From: Unio delphinus
Lineage: Eukaryota > Mollusca > Bivalvia > Unionida > Unionidae
Reading direction: 5' to 3'
Assembly: GCA_029339505.1 (NCBI GenBank)
Contig: JAQISU010000097.1
Span: 6,786,001-6,850,000, forward strand
DNA length: 64,000 nt
A program made the position numbers and the translations under genes. Shown in pieces: positions 25,225 through 33,391 of the stretch (positions are counted from its first letter, which is position 1; each line of letters opens with the position of its first letter). The notes under the pieces are model-generated. The model did no database searches. It worked only from the letters and a program-made list of their open reading frames with translations, and had not been told where the DNA came from.

Positions 25225-26616
25225 TTAGGATCTCACAAACAGACTAATCGCTAACACCTCTTCTTGTAAATCAATCAGATTATTTGACTGGTCGGTGAGT
25301 TTGAAATTAATTCTGGTTAATGAATTATTATGGCATCGCATGTAGACAGGATTAATTGGGTTTTCAATAATTAGGAATCCTGGAGGAGCTGTTGGTGCAA
25401 ACGAATAAAGAATATATCCCTGCTGAGCTTGATTTGATCGTTCGAGATTAATTTGATAGCTTCCTTCGATAACATCGCATACTAAATTGAGCACAATCAC
25501 CGATGAAATATTCACGTTGAACGGAGCGATATGCCTGCCGCCACCGTCTGGGTCATTATTGTGTTTGAGGATTTTTATTTCCGGTGATGCTGTTTTTTTC
25601 CATGTATCATGAATTATTTTGAAACCAACATCGATGGCATCACTGAGAAGTTTTTTTAGTTCTGGTACGTTATATCCGGGTAGTTTAAATGTTGGAATAT
25701 CCTTAACGGGGATATTATAGTCTGATGCAAATCTTGTTCTCGATAGGGGATTATCGTCATCTAATATATCCTGAATAATTTTTAGGTTAAATGTTATCAT
25801 ATCGTCGATAATTTTATTGCATGTTTCTACGACGCTGATAAATTCATCTCGGGTGAGAGAGCCGGATTTAAGAGATATTAACAACAGTGAAAAATCATTA
25901 TTCATTGCTGTGAAATTTTTAACGATTTTAGGTTTGTCAACAAAATGATATCCCTCTATTCCCTCCCCTGGCTTCTCTTTCCCAGTTGGTTGGTATCCAA
26001 GACCAAAAAATTGTATAGTGATTCTGTGATCTTCATAACTCCTTATTGGATTATCGGGTTTTATTCTGTCGGTGATATAATCAGATTTTTGTGGTTCTGG
26101 TACATCAACGGTTTCTCCCCCTGGTGGTAATTCAGGCCATCCTAGTACGGTTCTTATTGAGCTTTGATAGATATCTACTACGTATCCTTCTGTGCTTATC
26201 TCAATTGCGGATGATAGTGTTGGTTCATGAACTGTTATAGCGATTTTCGATTCTGTTCCAGTAATCGATTTTATTCTACGCGCGAATTCATTATTGATTT
26301 GTTCTATTTGGTATGACCCTGTTGGTATCGAAACAACATTCCAGTCTGGGGTTCCGTCGGGTTTATTCTTATTCGCAAACACTAAAGAATTATTCGGTTG
26401 TTGACCACCAAATGATTTTGATCTGATATTAAGCCAACTGTGGTATACTCGTAGTTTTGCTAGCGCTATCTCCTTCACTGGGACCGGAGAGGGGAAATTC
26501 ACACTGAATTCTGGATTCGTTGATGTTATTGATATCATGCTTGTTTGTACTGGGTTCGTGTTCTCCACTATTCGTTGAAGTAATTCCTGCGGTGTTGTCA
26601 TTGTTATTATACTCAT
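25225..26616 (-). CDS. Putative minor capsid (penton-like) protein
   Basis: 463 residues from ATG at 26,614-26,616. The first ~45 residues lead into a beta-rich region. GSYQIEQINNEFARRI near residue 100 and the C-terminal INFKLTDQSNNLIDLQEE resemble a structural protein family found in Polinton/adintovirus elements of invertebrates, usually taken as penton or vertex protein. No enzyme motif is seen. It is the last gene of the minus-strand block and ends 22 bp before the left terminal repeat. Its start region has been duplicated: a near copy of the first ~25 codons lies 151 bp upstream. I am confident that it is a virion-type gene and less sure of the exact capsid role. Confidence 0.6.
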   Translation of the reverse strand: MSIITMTTPQELLQRIVENTNPVQTSMISITSTNPEFSVNFPSPVPVKEIALAKLRVYHSWLNIRSKSFGGQQPNNSLVFANKNKPDGTPDWNVVSIPTGSYQIEQINNEFARRIKSITGTESKIAITVHEPTLSSAIEISTEGYVVDIYQSSIRTVLGWPELPPGGETVDVPEPQKSDYITDRIKPDNPIRSYEDHRITIQFFGLGYQPTGKEKPGEGIEGYHFVDKPKIVKNFTAMNNDFSLLLISLKSGSLTRDEFISVVETCNKIIDDMITFNLKIIQDILDDDNPLSRTRFASDYNIPVKDIPTFKLPGYNVPELKKLLSDAIDVGFKIIHDTWKKTASPEIKILKHNNDPDGGGRHIAPFNVNISSVIVLNLVCDVIEGSYQINLERSNQAQQGYILYSFAPTAPPGFLIIENPINPVYMRCHNNSLTRINFKLTDQSNNLIDLQEEVLAISLFVRS

Positions 26617-26830
26617 GATTTATTTCTAATTTTGGTATCGAGGAATCATAAATACTGACCATCACTGAGAACTCACAATCTGGTAATGTTGATATTATTG
26701 AGATCATTTTGTTTTTTGGGTTCGTGTTTTCTGATTCCATCGGTGTTGTCATTGTTATTATACTCATGTTGTCGCTCTAATTTCGATATCGCGGAATCAA
26801 AAATACTGACCATCGCTGAGAATTCACTAT
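26510..26830. repeat. 151-bp tandem duplication across a gene junction
   Basis: CGGTGTTGTCATTGTTATTA with the following ACTCATG occurs at about 26,590 and again at 26,741, and the flanking CTGACCATC..CTGAGAA and GGGTTCGTGTT motifs repeat with the same 151-bp offset. The unit spans the 3' end of the membrane-protein gene and the 5' end of the minor capsid gene, with about 15-20% divergence by eye. It creates a second MSIITMTTP start (frame 26,429-26,767, 112 codons) that looks like a decoy rather than a gene. Confidence 0.85.
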
Positions 26831-27218
26831 CTGATATAATCGTATTATCGAGTGACGATGATATCATCAGGGATAACTGCGAATATGCGGTTGATGAAAT
26901 ATGAAATTGAAGTAAGTAATTCTGCAGTTTACTCTGGCTGCATGATGATATCTTTTTTGCTATCCCGGTTGATATACCCCCGATTGTAGCCACCGCAGAA
27001 ATGCAAATTGGAACTACGACCGGGGAAATCATTGTAACAGATGCTAGTATTATTCCGGCGCCAGTGAGAACGCTTGACACTGAGTATATAATAACATCAA
27101 TTGCGGTGATTCTTCGTCGGTATTTTTTTATTTTTATTTGATACTCCTCAGTGAGGGTTTTGAGTCTATTCTGAAATTCTCTGACCTGATCATAGCGACA
27201 TTGAGTTGATGAAATCAT
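26673..27218 (-). CDS. Coiled-coil protein with two membrane segments
   Basis: 181 residues from ATG at 27,216-27,218. Residues 10-37 are a charged helix (EFQNRLKTLTEEYQIKIKKY). Residues ~41-63 and ~66-87 are two hydrophobic segments separated by a short turn, giving a hairpin in the membrane. Residues ~110-150 are another helix (DSEFSAMVSIFDSAISKLE). Comparable small proteins accompany capsid genes in invertebrate Polinton-like elements, but their role is not established; membrane remodelling or a minor virion component are possibilities. The last ~35 codons are read from the duplicated start of the next gene in another phase, so the original C-terminus was probably near residue 149. Confidence 0.6.
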   Translation of the reverse strand: MISSTQCRYDQVREFQNRLKTLTEEYQIKIKKYRRRITAIDVIIYSVSSVLTGAGIILASVTMISPVVVPICISAVATIGGISTGIAKKISSCSQSKLQNYLLQFHISSTAYSQLSLMISSSLDNTIISDSEFSAMVSIFDSAISKLERQHEYNNNDNTDGIRKHEPKKQNDLNNINITRL

Positions 27219-27269
27219 TTTTATTTTAAAAACACTAGCGTTTTAAATTGTGAAATCCGAACGATTTAG

Positions 27270-28214
27270 TTATTTACTTAAATCCGCTACGAATTCCACA
27301 TACCATGATACCGGAGTTTTAGTCAAATGTTTATCAGTAGATGTTATCGTGAACTTTTCAGTTGTATCCTTGTCGATGATCGTTGAAATCGTATTGTTGA
27401 CCCCGGATGAACTCGACGATGATATATTAAATTGAGTCGTTGTTACTAGTGTTAATCGATAAATACCCTTAACGGTTGCAGTGATATCTAATTTGTTGTC
27501 TGTAGATGTCCACAAAAATGATCCGTGTTGGATTGTATATACTACGTTATTGGTTTTCTCATGAGGAATTTTTGTTTTTTCAATGATTGTTATCATCCTC
27601 GAAATATCACCTTTGACGGCTTCGATGAAAGTTTTCGTCTCATCGATGGATTTTTTAATATCAGGGAGTTTTATTTCAATTTTATCCAACTGGGTTCCAA
27701 TAAATTTATCAATGATATTTCTACGAAAAACTGAAAACTGTTTTCCGTTTTCTTCAATTCTAGATTCAAGTGTTGTTAGTACAAACACAGAATTGTTTAA
27801 CTCATCGTTGAGAGTTTTTAATCGATCTGTAATCGTCGAAACGAGTACACCCGGTTTTAGTTTACCCTGATCGGAAAATAATGCGATAGTATTTTCGATT
27901 GCGTTTTGTTGTTTAACCAAAATATCATCCAGAGAAATATTACTGGTTTTCAATTTACCCTGATCCGAAAATAACGCGATAGTATTCTAGATTGCGTTTC
28001 GTTGTTTAACTAAAATATCATCCAATGACACATCACTGGATTTCAATTTACCCTGTTTGTCTTGAAATACAACTATTTCATTAGGATCAACATTTGTTAA
28101 GTTCAACGTCTCAGCTATTTCATCTTTGATTAGTTTTTTTACATCCTTGACAGAATCAGGTGGTGCAGTGTCATCGGGTTTGGGTTTCAAAGATCTCCCC
28201 CAAATATCAATCAT
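27270..28214 (-). pseudogene. Fibre-like protein gene with in-frame amber stop
   Basis: The N-terminus (MIDIWGRSLKPKP) matches the IWGRPL-type tail of fibre-like proteins in Polinton relatives. Two copies of a 31-residue unit follow (SLDDILVKQ at its start, QGKLK near its end), then a long alpha-helical shaft (residues ~120-220) and a C-terminal Ser-rich beta domain of about 90 residues, the shape of a trimeric attachment fibre. At 27,987-27,989 the frame meets TAG where the second repeat has GAA; both sides stay in the same phase, so the total would be about 314 codons. Two base changes turned GAA into TAG, which argues for true decay, though read-through cannot be excluded. The call as fibre is by architecture. 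Confidence 0.55.
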
Positions 28215-28238
28215 GTTATTGTAAAACTCTTTCTCTCT

Positions 28239-28706
28239 CTAAAATCGTTTTTGACGACTTCGTCGTTGCCAGCGATTACTAGTGTATTCATTAACGACAA
28301 CATGTGGTGGTTTTCCGCTTGGGTTACTCAAGGAGTTAGAAATAGCGTCAAGGACATTTAATACTTCGCTGCCACATATTGGTGGGTCATTCATTTGTTG
28401 TGTTGGTAGCGTAGAATACCAAGTCTTCATTGGAAGGGTTTTTATATACCGCATAAACTCTTTTGGTGGGGCTAATCCATATGAATCTAAATAAACAATC
28501 CCACGTGGATCAATAGCGTATGCAACCCAGTGAGTTCCGGGTCCGGTGCTGTTATCTAAATTAATGATTCCGGTTTCAACGCTGTTTGGTTGATGTGGTA
28601 ATTGATCTTTCATAAAGACACCTCTGAAGTTTTTAATCGCTAGTTTTTTAGCAGCATCCATTAAATCAAAATTGGACATAGGAACCATCGAAGATTTGGG
28701 AACCAT
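28239..28706 (-). CDS. Adenain-like cysteine protease
   Basis: 155 residues if started at ATG 28,704-28,706; further ATGs follow at codons 7 and 10, and the last gives the usual SNFDL opening. The adenovirus-protease fold (C5 family) is shown by GTHWVAY (His59), YLDSYG (Asp74), QQMNDPP (oxyanion Gln103/104) and ICGSEVL (Cys111), in the expected order. The length is slightly short of adenain (~200 residues) but all catalytic residues are present. It would mature virion precursors: possible cleavage motifs appear in the neighbouring core protein (MTGG|A) and in the pVI-like protein (IAGS|G). It starts 11 bp after the core protein gene, consistent with a packed virion operon-like block. Confidence 0.88.
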   Translation of the reverse strand: MVPKSSMVPMSNFDLMDAAKKLAIKNFRGVFMKDQLPHQPNSVETGIINLDNSTGPGTHWVAYAIDPRGIVYLDSYGLAPPKEFMRYIKTLPMKTWYSTLPTQQMNDPPICGSEVLNVLDAISNSLSNPSGKPPHVVVNEYTSNRWQRRSRQKRF

Positions 28707-28717
28707 CGATTCCTGAA

Positions 28718-29182
28718 TTAATAAATCGTTCCTGGTAGTCTTAGACCCTTTCCGCTGTACCACGAATACGGGGTTCCTGGTAGTCTTAGACCCTTTCCCT
28801 TTTTTTTATATCCTTTCCCAGTTGCCTTCTTTAGTGCCATTCCTGCTGCAGTACCAACGGCTCCTAACGCTGCCGCTTTAGCCACCGCTGGGGCTGCTGC
28901 TGCAATCAATGCTGGAATCGCAGCTAACAACGGAAATATACCGCCTGTTTTAATCATATTTTTGATAGCAGCCGCAGAGAGAGTAATCTGAACCCCTTTT
29001 TTGGCTGCAAGTGCATCATTGAAATGTTTTATTTGACGAGTTGTCAGTGATAATTTATTTGCACCACCAGTCATTTGGTTGGGTTTCAACGTGATTGTGG
29101 TTCCACATTTTTTAGCTGATTCCGATTGCAATTTTTTTAATTGACCGGGAGTTAACGCAACACTAATAACACTATATGACAT
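28718..29182 (-). CDS. Core protein, pX/pVI-like
   Basis: 154 residues from ATG 29,180-29,182, preceded by a TATATA run adjoining the start. Residues ~1-85 contain two copies of a short helix pattern (LTPGQLKKLQSE; LTTRQIKHFNDAL). Residues 37-41, MTGG|A, fit the adenain type-I cleavage consensus. Residues ~85-125 form a glycine/alanine-rich amphipathic or membrane-active helix (GIFPLLAAIPALIAAAAP), followed by a lysine-rich tail. This composition is that of adenovirus pX/pVI-type core proteins, which bind DNA and disrupt membranes. The tail repeats KGLRLPGT twice from a 47-bp direct duplication (TTCCTGGTAGTCTTAGACCC at 28,728 and 28,775). Confidence 0.6.
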   Translation of the reverse strand: MSYSVISVALTPGQLKKLQSESAKKCGTTITLKPNQMTGGANKLSLTTRQIKHFNDALAAKKGVQITLSAAAIKNMIKTGGIFPLLAAIPALIAAAAPAVAKAAALGAVGTAAGMALKKATGKGYKKKGKGLRLPGTPYSWYSGKGLRLPGTIY

Positions 29183-29226
29183 TATATATAATTGATTGAT
29201 TCTAATTCAATGAAAAATCGAGAAAA

Positions 29227-30636
29227 TCAAAGATTTTCTACTGGGGCATCTACGACTCTCATTCTTCCACCAACACCTTCAAGTAGCATTGATTTATCAC
29301 TGAGAATGACAGCAACCGCTCTATAATTAGCAATAGCACCACGAGTCACATTAGCTCTAAAGTGTATATCAACAACTGACTGTCTTGTCAAATCGAGATG
29401 TTCCAGTGAGAAGTAATAGATCGGATACAAATTTTTAAAATCATATTGTGATATTTGCAAACCAGTATCGACATTTTGGTCACGTGCCATAAATGACAAC
29501 AGACGATGATAAACTCGTGCAATATGATTTTCTGTGTAATTAAGTTGTATATCCTCGGATGGTTCCTGCTGGCCGTTTATTCTCAGTGAGACGTCTTTCA
29601 CACCTAACTGATCAAATATCATATGGCTGGAGAGTTGATTGCCAACTCGTGTGTTATCCTGTAACGCAATAAATATATGACGTGGCGCAGCAACACCTTG
29701 TTTTGATGCTAGATTCCACGTGAATAACCCGTTGATATTTGATTGTTTAACATCTGTACTCACGGTTAGCCAACTCAACAACGACTTTCCTCCTTGGTCC
29801 ATAAATGATAGTAATCGTTCTTCTGCGGTGATTGCTGGAGTCAACACTGGCATCCACAATGATATTTTTGTTAAATTGACTTTACCGGCATCAGCATTGG
29901 GATTTGCAGCATCTGCTGGAATCCTCCAAATTGCGTCGTTATCATCACTCTTTCGTACAAGCGATACTGTATGCTTCGCTCCATAAATAACTTTTCTGAC
30001 GTTTCTACAGAATCCAAATATGTGATGCAGTGGAATCGCGCATGAAAATGATTTACGCGCTCCTTGCAACATTGAGTTTCGTGTTGCAGCTCCTAGATTG
30101 AAATTAAAGTCGTTGTTTATAATCATATTCTCGACATCAGCATCACTATTATCACGTTTTTTTGGTCGTCTTACAACAAATGGATTTCCTCCAGCGGTAT
30201 TCTTACCATCTTTTGCAAACATCATAGAGGGTCCTGCTGATCTTGTATAATCATCAGAATATCTCGCTAACCCGATTATTGTTGTAGCCATATCAACATC
30301 GCGATCTATGGACTCAATTTCTTTTCCATCAATGAGATATCTAGCACTCTCAAATAACGCCATAATACCATTATTGACAAAACCGACTTGAGTACCATCT
30401 GGATACGGTGCTGGTACAGCAGGAGTATCATCAGCTGTTACAAGTTCTCCTTCTACTTCAATAAACGCTTCACAGGGCAAAAAGTATTTACTGGTATCAT
30501 GGACTTGAAGTTCAATTCTTGCTCGACTATTTGGGTCTATTGCATGATAGGCGTAATATTGATAATCGCGTACAGAATCATCCTTGCCAACTAGGGCGTC
30601 TATATCAAACGCTGGATCATGTGACTTTTTGAACAT
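29227..30636 (-). CDS. Putative major capsid protein (double jelly-roll type)
   Basis: 469 residues from ATG 30,634-30,636. The frame is intact. It is beta-rich with few charged helices, has the length of Polinton/adintovirus capsid proteins, and sits between the core protein and pVI-like genes, as in that group. Recognisable stretches include RIELQVHDTSKYFLPCEAF near the N-terminus, NNGIMALFESARYLIDGKE around residue 90, and IFGFCRNVRKVIYG around residue 210. No enzymatic motif is present. Assignment is by length, context and a remembered family pattern; a structure prediction should show two tandem jelly rolls. It would form the hexon-like trimers of the shell. Confidence 0.7.
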   Translation of the reverse strand: MFKKSHDPAFDIDALVGKDDSVRDYQYYAYHAIDPNSRARIELQVHDTSKYFLPCEAFIEVEGELVTADDTPAVPAPYPDGTQVGFVNNGIMALFESARYLIDGKEIESIDRDVDMATTIIGLARYSDDYTRSAGPSMMFAKDGKNTAGGNPFVVRRPKKRDNSDADVENMIINNDFNFNLGAATRNSMLQGARKSFSCAIPLHHIFGFCRNVRKVIYGAKHTVSLVRKSDDNDAIWRIPADAANPNADAGKVNLTKISLWMPVLTPAITAEERLLSFMDQGGKSLLSWLTVSTDVKQSNINGLFTWNLASKQGVAAPRHIFIALQDNTRVGNQLSSHMIFDQLGVKDVSLRINGQQEPSEDIQLNYTENHIARVYHRLLSFMARDQNVDTGLQISQYDFKNLYPIYYFSLEHLDLTRQSVVDIHFRANVTRGAIANYRAVAVILSDKSMLLEGVGGRMRVVDAPVENL

Positions 30637-30677
30637 TTTATTCTATTTATCAGAGTCTAAATCGCGATTTTCCATTT

Positions 30678-31109
30678 TCATCGTCGTAGTTTTTTAAAGC
30701 CACTTCCTGCTATCATATTTGCAATATTGCTTTGGTCGGGGTTTAAAGCCATCGACGCTAATTTTTCATCTACTGCGTTATTTATAATTCTACTAACACT
30801 TGCAGGCATTTCCGCTGTAGACGGTAACGGTTTCTTTTTTCGTCTCACTGATGATGTTATTTTATTCTTCGCAGTTGAAAACGCTTTTCCAGCAAGATCT
30901 CCAACAGCACCAATACCCTTATCACGAATAACTTCAATTGCTTTCATTCCTAGTTGTTTAGCCAACGGCATCACTTTTGGAGCCATTCTCGCAAATAACC
31001 CTAAAATGGTATTGCCTAACCCATCTCCGTAGTATGCTCTATAAACCGGAAACCGTGAATTAACTACGTAGACGGGGGTTGGTTTATCATGATTGTAGTG
31101 TATGATCAT
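30678..31109 (-). CDS. pVI-like minor virion protein
   Basis: 143 residues from ATG 31,107-31,109. Residues ~27-75 form an amphipathic helix (GNTILGLFARMAPKVMPLAK) after YYGDGLG, similar to membrane-lytic helices of adenovirus pVI. A basic patch RRKKK follows. Near the C-terminus, IAGS136|G137 fits the adenain type-II consensus and would release a seven-residue basic peptide, recalling the C-terminal peptide of adenovirus pVI that activates its protease. It lies directly upstream of the capsid gene. Its start is preceded by a motif shared with the gene at 32,188. Confidence 0.6.
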   Translation of the reverse strand: MIIHYNHDKPTPVYVVNSRFPVYRAYYGDGLGNTILGLFARMAPKVMPLAKQLGMKAIEVIRDKGIGAVGDLAGKAFSTAKNKITSSVRRKKKPLPSTAEMPASVSRIINNAVDEKLASMALNPDQSNIANMIAGSGFKKLRR

Positions 31110-31138
31110 TATTTGAAATCAGAAACAATTTTTCAATT
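31105..31138 (-). promoter_or_regulatory. Shared upstream motif A
   Basis: On the minus strand, CAATTGAAAAATTGTTT is followed after two bases by GATTTCAAATAATG, the last three bases being the start codon of the pVI-like gene. The same arrangement precedes the gene at 32,188. It could be a promoter, initiator or leader element of late virion genes. Confidence 0.55.
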
Positions 31139-31176
31139 GACTTTTCAATTCAGTCACTATGATACCCACTTTCCAC

Positions 31177-32188
31177 TCACTCGCCAATGAAATCTCGATA
31201 TGTGCTGATATCTATGATACCACCCTGAAATAATCGTCTACAGATATCAGCTGCTTCATTAATTATTTCCGGTGAGTTATTTCCAGCTCGGAAACCTCCT
31301 ACAAGAACTTCTAATCGTGATATATCATTGATAACACTACCAGGACAGAAACCCGAAGAGTTTCCAACTAAACCACTGCCTGAAAATCCTTTGGTTTTAT
31401 CAGTGATACCGGTTGCACCCTTTTCATGATCAGCCTCTCTCGTTATTTTCATCTGTTGGGGGGATTGTGTTATATCAATAAATTTTGATTGTTCTGGTAG
31501 TCTAAGAAATCCGGTATCCGATTGCTCCCCTATAGATGATTCAGCTTTTTTTTATTGCTGCCATATATTCCTGAAATGTTTTATCATCTCCTTTTGCTTG
31601 AGAGGAACCTGATAGTATACGATATAACCCCCTATACCAATCTTTTTTAGGGGGAAGATTATAATCATCGTAAATATATTTTCTTCTCTGATGAAAACTC
31701 CTAGTGACAAATTGGGCTAATTCTTCCATAGAATCAAATTTTTTATTTCTCAATTCATCTAATTTACCAGGAAGAAGTTTTTCATTGAATGCAACTCGTC
31801 CACTAGTAGTAGTATCCTCCCCTTCTTCTTGAAATTCTGGTGGGTGGATATCTTCTTGAAGTTCTCGTTGTTGTTCTGAAGCGGTTGATATATCCTGAGG
31901 AAGTGTTTTCAATGATTTTTTTGTTTGTTTAGTTCTTTTTGCTATTTTTTCTAACACAGGAAGAAAAGACTCTTCTTGTTTTTTTCCTTCTTCAGAGATT
32001 GTTGACACTCTCTGTTTCGTTGCTGTGGTTACTGGTTTAAACAATTCTTCAGACCCCACAGCAAAATCAGTTTGTAAACTCTGTCGTTGTTGCAGTTTAT
32101 TCCTGACAGAGTCTCGAATTGGTATAAATTTCTTGATTGCATCAAGTCGTTCACGAGCCAATCGGGTCGTTAATGCTTCATTGACCAT
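31177..32188 (-). pseudogene. Unknown virion-block gene split by a frame change at an A8 run
   Basis: First part: 32,188 down to TGA at 31,541-31,543, about 215 residues from MVNEALTTR, alpha-helical and rich in Gln, Lys and Glu, with DYNLPPKKDWYRGLYRIL near its end. The A8 run is at 31,546-31,553. In the phase that would need one base fewer there, the sequence stays open from the run to 31,177, including the 91-codon frame 31,177-31,452 (LVGGFRAGNNSPEIINEAAD, helical). The two parts therefore look like one protein of about 330 residues. I do not recognise it; its place in the capsid block suggests a virion component. The break may be decay, a homopolymer error or recoding. Confidence 0.6.
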
Positions 32189-32220
32189 TATTTGAAATCG
32201 CAAACAATTTTTCAATTGCA
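32186..32220 (-). promoter_or_regulatory. Shared upstream motif B
   Basis: Same motif as at 31,105-31,138 (CAATTGAAAAATTGTTT, two variable bases, GATTTCAAATAATG), again ending at the start codon. About 30 of 34 positions agree by eye. Confidence 0.55.
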
Positions 32221-32409
32221 AAACAATTAATACCACACTTTTCCCATTGTCATTTGATCATCCATTAACGGTCTATCGATTTTTTATTCAGTGTGTGTGA
32301 AATATTTTTCATTCACTGATTTTGACATTTTTAATCAAAAAATGCTAAAAAAAAATTAAAATCTCTATGAGGGACGGTCACAATCAAATAATGATAAATG
32401 GTTGGTCAA
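32221..32409. other. Non-coding gap inside the Polinton
   Basis: About 190 bp of AT-rich sequence with poly-A/T runs and no frame. It probably holds promoter or termination signals for the minus-strand genes on both sides. Confidence 0.5.
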
Positions 32410-32766
32410 TCAAAATTGTTCATTTTCTTGAATTAACGCCCGTAGGTTTCTAACTTTAGAATTAACCTCCTTTTTCAATTCGTATTCGTACCCCAATTCT
32501 TTTCGTATTCGTTCTACGATGGTATACAACGGAGCGAACACACTTACGTCACTGGAAAATGCGAGAGAGTCCTTAATAGAATTCTGAATTCTTTTGATGA
32601 GCGCATACTTCTTTGGTAGCATATACTTGTTAGTGCTAACTCCGTATTCTATATCCTGAAAATCAGACATGATTTGATCAGGATTTAACCCATCTGATAG
32701 TTCAATATCCCAACTTTTCAATTTTGAAATCTCGGATATGATGCTATTCATGTTTTCAGAATTCAT
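32410..32766 (-). CDS. Hypothetical protein, Polinton block
   Basis: 118 residues if started at ATG 32,764-32,766 (MNSENMNS); the frame is open 45 bp further upstream. Mostly alpha-helical: SIISEISKLKSWDIEL, then DQIMSDFQDIEYG, then a charged coiled-coil-like tail (IRKELGYEYELKKEV). No catalytic or zinc motif. I do not recognise it. It lies between the HNH gene and the two-part unknown gene on the same strand. Confidence 0.5.
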   Translation of the reverse strand: MNSENMNSIISEISKLKSWDIELSDGLNPDQIMSDFQDIEYGVSTNKYMLPKKYALIKRIQNSIKDSLAFSSDVSVFAPLYTIVERIRKELGYEYELKKEVNSKVRNLRALIQENEQF

Positions 32767-32955
32767 TATTCTATAATAATGATATATTTCTAAATGAAAA
32801 ATATGACGCATTAGACATAACTAAATTGAATTTTTTGTCCCGTCCTTTTTGAAATAGCCGATCGACAAACCCCCTCTGCAGCGAATCGTACTGAGGCTCT
32901 ACAAATATTGAAATACTTGCCGGCTTCATATATTGATTTAAATATTTTTTCTTCG

Positions 32956-33303
32956 TTAGTTGTTTTTATTCAAAGATTTTACTGGTCTCGCTTTTTTTGA
33001 GCAAATGCCATTCTCTCCTCTTTTCAAATTCTCACTTTGTGTGATAGCTTGCAGATTTGATAAAGAATTGTTCCTTGGATTAGAATCCTTGTGATCGATA
33101 ACAAAACCATTTTTGATCAATCCATTGAAACATTCAAATACGAAACGATGATTGTAATATTTCTTCTTTCCAACAGTAAAGAACAAATACCCCATACCAT
33201 TATCCCACCCAACTGGGTTCTTCAGTCTACAGTGTCTTACAACACCATCACTGGATGCTTCATAATTTGTACTCACTGGGTGTGGTCTGAATTCCTGGTT
33301 CAT
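32956..33303 (-). CDS. HNH endonuclease (NUMOD4/HNH type)
   Basis: 115 residues from ATG 33,301-33,303. The N-terminal part resembles a NUMOD4-like region (YEASSDGVVRHCR). GYLFFTVGKKKYYNHRFVFEC leads into the HNH core VIDHKDSNPRNNSLSNLQ, with His71 and Asn residues at 78-83, then AITQSENLKRG. This is the common phage and large-DNA-virus free-standing HNH type, which nicks or cuts DNA and often acts as a homing endonuclease. A TATA-like stretch (AGTATATAC) lies just before the start. It is not a core Polinton gene, so it is probably acquired cargo, or possibly part of a replication or recombination strategy in a polymerase-less element. Confidence 0.85.
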   Translation of the reverse strand: MNQEFRPHPVSTNYEASSDGVVRHCRLKNPVGWDNGMGYLFFTVGKKKYYNHRFVFECFNGLIKNGFVIDHKDSNPRNNSLSNLQAITQSENLKRGENGICSKKARPVKSLNKNN

Positions 33304-33391
33304 TAGTATATACTATATTATTTGTCTAATTCATTGACTGATCCATTGCAGTGATTCATTATACATAAACCTTTCATTTAGACACTTGTTT

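Noticed and set aside
26429..26767. 112-codon frame with a minor-capsid-like start
   Set aside because: It arises from the 151-bp duplication and switches into out-of-phase minor capsid sequence, so it is treated as a decoy.
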